NCBI GenBank assembly: GCA_963765725.1 | Contig: CAVXXI010000003.1 | Coordinates: forward strand, 682,001 to 746,000 | From: DASQEH01 sp963765725 | GTDB lineage: Bacteria > Actinomycetota > Actinomycetes > Propionibacteriales > Nocardioidaceae | Direction of reading: 5' to 3' | Length of the DNA stretch: 64,000 nt | In this document: piece after piece, positions 61,272 through 64,000 of the stretch | Position numbering within the stretch: position 1 is the first letter of the stretch | Layout of the letters: each line of letters starts with the position of its first letter | Position numbers and translations under genes: made by a program | Notes under the pieces: model-generated | Told to the model about the DNA's origin: nothing | The model's database searches: none | The model's input: the letters and a program-made list of their open reading frames with translations, nothing else

Positions 61272-62144
61272 GTGCGCCGCGCCCCGACCCACCCCGTCGC
61301 CGGGCTGCCGCAGCCGGGCCGCTGCCTGGTGATGGGCATCATCAACGTGACACCGGACTCGTTCTCCGACGGGGGCCACTGGCTGCGCCCGGAGGCCGCC
61401 GTCTCGCACGGCCTCGCGCTGATCGAGCAAGGCGCCGACGTGCTCGACATCGGCGGCGAGTCGACCCGGCCCGGCGCGGTTCGCCCCGACCTCGACGTCG
61501 AGCTCTCCCGCGTCCTCCCGGTGATCACCGAGCTCAGCCGTGCCGGCGCAGCGGTCACGGTCGACACGATGCGATCCGAGGTGGCCCGGGCCGCTGTCGC
61601 CGCCGGTGCCGCCGGGATCAACGACGTCTCCGGCGGCCAGGCCGACAAGGCGATGCTGTCGACCGCCGCCGAGCTCGCAGTGCCCTTCATCTGCATGCAC
61701 TGGCGCGGACACTCCACCACCATGCAGGACCTCGCGGTGTACGACGACGTCGTCGTGGACGTATGCCGCGAGCTCTCGGCGCGCGTCGACGCGGCGCTGG
61801 CCGCCGGGATCGCTCCCGAGCACCTCGTCCTCGACCCCGGGCTCGGCTTCGCCAAGACCGCGGATCACAATTGGGCGCTGCTCGCCGCCCTCGACACGCT
61901 CGCGGACCTCGGCTACCCGCTCATGATCGGAGCGTCGCGCAAGGCCTTCCTGGGGTCGCTGCTCGCCGACGCGACTGGTGACCCCCGGCCGCCCGCAAGG
62001 CGCGACGACGCCACCGCAGCCGTCTCGGCCATCGCTGCTCTGAGCGGCGTGTGGTGTGTGCGCGTCCACGACGCGAAGTCTTCGCGCGACGCCGTCGCCG
62101 TCGGATCCCGCTGGGCGACCGAGGAGCTCGTCCGTGACGAGTGA
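61272..62144 (+). CDS. folP: dihydropteroate synthase
   Basis: A 290-aa TIM barrel from the GTG at 61272. Signature segments are MGIINVTPDSFSDGGHW, DVLDIGGESTRPGA, INDVSGGQADK and LVLDPGLGFAKT, with the final pABA/sulfonamide-site motif GASRKAFLG. It condenses pABA with pterin pyrophosphate. It lies 5 bp after folE and overlaps the following small gene. Confidence 0.96.
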   Translation: MRRAPTHPVAGLPQPGRCLVMGIINVTPDSFSDGGHWLRPEAAVSHGLALIEQGADVLDIGGESTRPGAVRPDLDVELSRVLPVITELSRAGAAVTVDTMRSEVARAAVAAGAAGINDVSGGQADKAMLSTAAELAVPFICMHWRGHSTTMQDLAVYDDVVVDVCRELSARVDAALAAGIAPEHLVLDPGLGFAKTADHNWALLAALDTLADLGYPLMIGASRKAFLGSLLADATGDPRPPARRDDATAAVSAIAALSGVWCVRVHDAKSSRDAVAVGSRWATEELVRDE

Positions 62145-62580
62145 CGTCGACGACGTACTGCGGGCGCACGCCGACTTCTATGCCGCGTTCGAGCGTGCCG
62201 ACTTCGACGCCATGGAGGCACTGTGGGCCGACGACGACGGGGTGGTGTGCGTACATCCTGGCGCTGCGCCGATACGCGGCCGGGGCGCCGTCATGCGGTC
62301 GTGGGTCGCGCTGATGGCCGACGCGCCCTATCTCCAGTTCTTCCTGACCGACGTGGACGCCTGCGTCGTGGACGCGCTCGCCTCGGTGACGTGCACCGAG
62401 AACGTGCTGTCGGCCACGGCCGACACTCCGGTCGGCGTGTTCGCCGGTGGGAGCGCGGTGGCGACCAACGTCTTCCGTCGTACGGCGGGGCATTGGCGGT
62501 TGTGGATCCACCATTCGTCACCGGTACTCTCGACCCCGGACCCGGACCCGGCTGAGCCCCACGAGGGAGATGCGTCATGA
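62134..62580 (+). CDS. SnoaL/NTF2-like protein inside the folate operon
   Basis: A 148-aa protein from the GTG at 62134 (GAGGAG 7 nt upstream, inside the folP end, 11-bp overlap). An alpha+beta cone fold is indicated by HADFYAAFERADFDAMEALWADD, VCVHPGAAPIRGRGAVMRSW and a final HWRLWIHHSSP. It overlaps folB by ATGA. It has no known step in the standard pathway, but its tight coupling suggests a related role, for example as a missing phosphatase-like or ligand-binding protein. This is inference. Confidence 0.85.
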   Translation: MTSDVDDVLRAHADFYAAFERADFDAMEALWADDDGVVCVHPGAAPIRGRGAVMRSWVALMADAPYLQFFLTDVDACVVDALASVTCTENVLSATADTPVGVFAGGSAVATNVFRRTAGHWRLWIHHSSPVLSTPDPDPAEPHEGDAS

Positions 62581-62963
62581 CGCACACGGAGGAGCGGCCG
62601 ACAGACCGGCTCGTGCTTCGTGGCCTGCGTGCCGTCGGCCAGCACGGGGTGCTCGACTTCGAGCGGCGAGACGGCCAGGAGTTCGTCGTCGACGTCGAGC
62701 TGGCGCTGGACACCCGGTCGGCCGCGCGCGGTGACGACCTGTCCGCCACGGTCCACTACGGGATGCTGGCCGAGCGCCTCCACCAGGCCATCGCGTCCGA
62801 CCCCGTCGACCTCATCGAGACGCTCGCGCAACGTCTTGCCGACATCTGCCTGGCCGAGCCGCCGGTCGCCTGGGTCGAGCTGACGGTTCACAAGCCGCAG
62901 GCACCGATCCGGGTGGCATTCGACGACGTAAGCCTTACTATCCATCGGAGCCGAGATGACTGA
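62577..62963 (+). CDS. folB: dihydroneopterin aldolase
   Basis: A 128-aa protein: VLRGLRAVGQHGVLDFERRDG, the pterin-binding Glu/Lys segments in VHYGMLAERLH, LIETLAQRLADICL and VELTVHKPQAPI (catalytic Lys). It cleaves dihydroneopterin to 6-hydroxymethyl-dihydropterin. It overlaps the next gene by 8 bp. Confidence 0.95.
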   Translation: MTHTEERPTDRLVLRGLRAVGQHGVLDFERRDGQEFVVDVELALDTRSAARGDDLSATVHYGMLAERLHQAIASDPVDLIETLAQRLADICLAEPPVAWVELTVHKPQAPIRVAFDDVSLTIHRSRDD

Positions 62964-63516
62964 GACCCCGAACCCCAACATCGACCCCGACACGCTGACC
63001 GGTGAGATGCGCCCGATCCGCCCCGCCGTCTTGTCGATCGGGAGCAACGTCGGCGACCGCGCGGCCAACCTGCAGGGTGCAGTCGAGGCGCTGGCCGACA
63101 CCCCTGATGTACGACTGGTGACGGTGTCGTCGGTGTACGAGACCACACCGGTCGATGCCCCCGACGGCTCGCCGGACTTCCTCAACGCCGTCCTTCTCGT
63201 CGACACCACGTTGTCGGTCGCGATGCTCCTGGACCGGGCGAAGGCGGTGGAGTCGGCCTTCGGCCGCGAGCGCGGCGAAGTCAACGCCCCCCGCACACTC
63301 GACGTCGACCTGATCGTGGTCGGCGACCGGCTGTCCGACACCGACGAGCTCACGCTGCCCCACCCACGTGCCCACGAACGCGCCTTCGTGCTCGTGCCGT
63401 GGCACGAGATCGACCAGCGGGCGCAGATCCCGGGCAAGGGCAAGATCGCGGACCTGCTCGAGGGCCTCGACACCTCGGTCGTCGTGCGTCGCGACGACCT
63501 GGCCCTGGAGATGTAG
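62956..63516 (+). CDS. folK: 2-amino-4-hydroxy-6-hydroxymethyldihydropteridine diphosphokinase
   Basis: A 186-aa kinase with a 24-residue extension before the core. Core motifs are AVLSIGSNVGDRAANLQGAV, SSVYETTPVDAPDGSPDFLNAV, and the metal/ATP segment RTLDVDLIVVGDR, then TLPHPRAHERAFVLVPW. It pyrophosphorylates 6-hydroxymethyl-dihydropterin for FolP. It overlaps folB. Confidence 0.96.
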   Translation: MTETPNPNIDPDTLTGEMRPIRPAVLSIGSNVGDRAANLQGAVEALADTPDVRLVTVSSVYETTPVDAPDGSPDFLNAVLLVDTTLSVAMLLDRAKAVESAFGRERGEVNAPRTLDVDLIVVGDRLSDTDELTLPHPRAHERAFVLVPWHEIDQRAQIPGKGKIADLLEGLDTSVVVRRDDLALEM

Positions 63517-63524
63517 GACCGGAC

Positions 63525-64000
63525 TTGGCAGACCCGCCCGACCCGACCAAGGCCACCATCGGGCCGACGCGCTTGCGGATCCTCGCTGTCGCCTTCGCCG
63601 TCGGCGCGGTCCTCGGGTACGCGATCGTGCCCGTGAGCGAGCGACTCAACGCCACGGCGCCGATGATCCAGTGGGACGCGGTGGTCGTCCTGGCCGCGAT
63701 CGCCGCCATGCTCTTGGCATTGGCCTACACGACGTACCGGACCGTGCACCGCGAGCGGCGCCTGATCGAGCCGCATCGTGCACTCAACTACCTGATGCTG
63801 GCCAAGGCGTGTGCGCTGATGGGGGCCCTCGTCGCAGGTGGTTACCTGGCGTTCGGCGTGCAGTTCCTCGACCAGATGAACATCGAGTTGCCGCGCGAGC
63901 GGGTGATCCGGTCGTTCTCGGCCGCGGTCGCCGCCGTCATCGTGATGGTTTCCGGGCTCCTGCTCGAGCGCGCCTGCAGGATCCCTCGTGACCCCGAGGA
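63525..64000 (+). CDS. DUF3180 family membrane protein, 3' end outside the window
   Basis: The frame is open from a TTG at 63525 to the window edge (about 158 residues). Four hydrophobic segments are visible, starting with LRILAVAFAVGAVLGYAIVPV, and a cytoplasmic loop RTVHRERRLIEPHRALNYLMLAKAC, typical of DUF3180. In mycobacteria a DUF3180 gene directly follows folK as well. The function is unknown. The start is uncertain because it is not preceded by a strong ribosome site. Confidence 0.85.
   Translation, partial: MADPPDPTKATIGPTRLRILAVAFAVGAVLGYAIVPVSERLNATAPMIQWDAVVVLAAIAAMLLALAYTTYRTVHRERRLIEPHRALNYLMLAKACALMGALVAGGYLAFGVQFLDQMNIELPRERVIRSFSAAVAAVIVMVSGLLLERACRIPRDPE

Overview
The window is high-GC actinobacterial chromosome. 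The right end carries the order ppa, dacB, DUF2342 zincin, tilS, hpt, ftsH, folE, folP, folB, folK, DUF3180, which is typical of Actinomycetota. Many starts are GTG, several promoters look leaderless (TANNNT 6-7 nt before the start codon), and sugar uptake is by MalFG/NgcEFG-type ABC systems. A Nocardioidaceae-like soil organism would fit, but the sequence alone does not prove it.

Layout. 1-1608: the 3' end of a glycerol-1-phosphate dehydrogenase-like gene, then a divergent SnoaL-like/TetR pair whose two start codons lie in the arms of one 41-bp palindrome. 1919-5436: an ABC ATPase, permease, histidine kinase and LuxR-type regulator operon; the kinase is frameshifted. 5726-28893: a large plant-polysaccharide and sugar island. 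It holds a GH10 xylanase, xylose isomerase, HAD phosphatase, ThuA-like protein, nucleoside hydrolase (frameshifted), ribokinase, two Gfo/Idh/MocA oxidoreductases, two TIM-barrel sugar epimerases, a PhyH dioxygenase, a 714-aa glycosidase-like protein, an MDR dehydrogenase, LacI and AraC regulators, an ABC importer, a cupin isomerase-like gene (frameshifted) and an MsmK-type ATPase. 28985-33759: two tandem paralogous S53-like secreted peptidases and a DUF5107 protein. 33865-40031: an NgcEFG-like amino-sugar importer with a SIS protein, an RpiR regulator and a divergent GlcNAc-kinase-like gene.

40804-64000 is mostly housekeeping: lpd and ppdK (both frameshifted), a PGPGW membrane protein, a cell-wall amidase, a ykoEDC thiamine-precursor ECF transporter under a TPP riboswitch, a PAP2 membrane protein with an enoyl-CoA hydratase, an NlpC/P60 hydrolase, ppa, dacB, the zincin, tilS, hpt, ftsH and the folate operon.

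Two observations cut across the annotation. First, five genes are each broken by what looks like exactly one extra base, which suggests consensus errors rather than decay. Second, intergenic arrays of 22-bp units occur at four loci (8419-8676, 16440-16547, 21861-22130, 55439-55590), with a single-unit inverted pair at 33786-33851. Two of the arrays are built head-to-head so that they could form very large hairpins. These are the best candidates for an undescribed element in the window.
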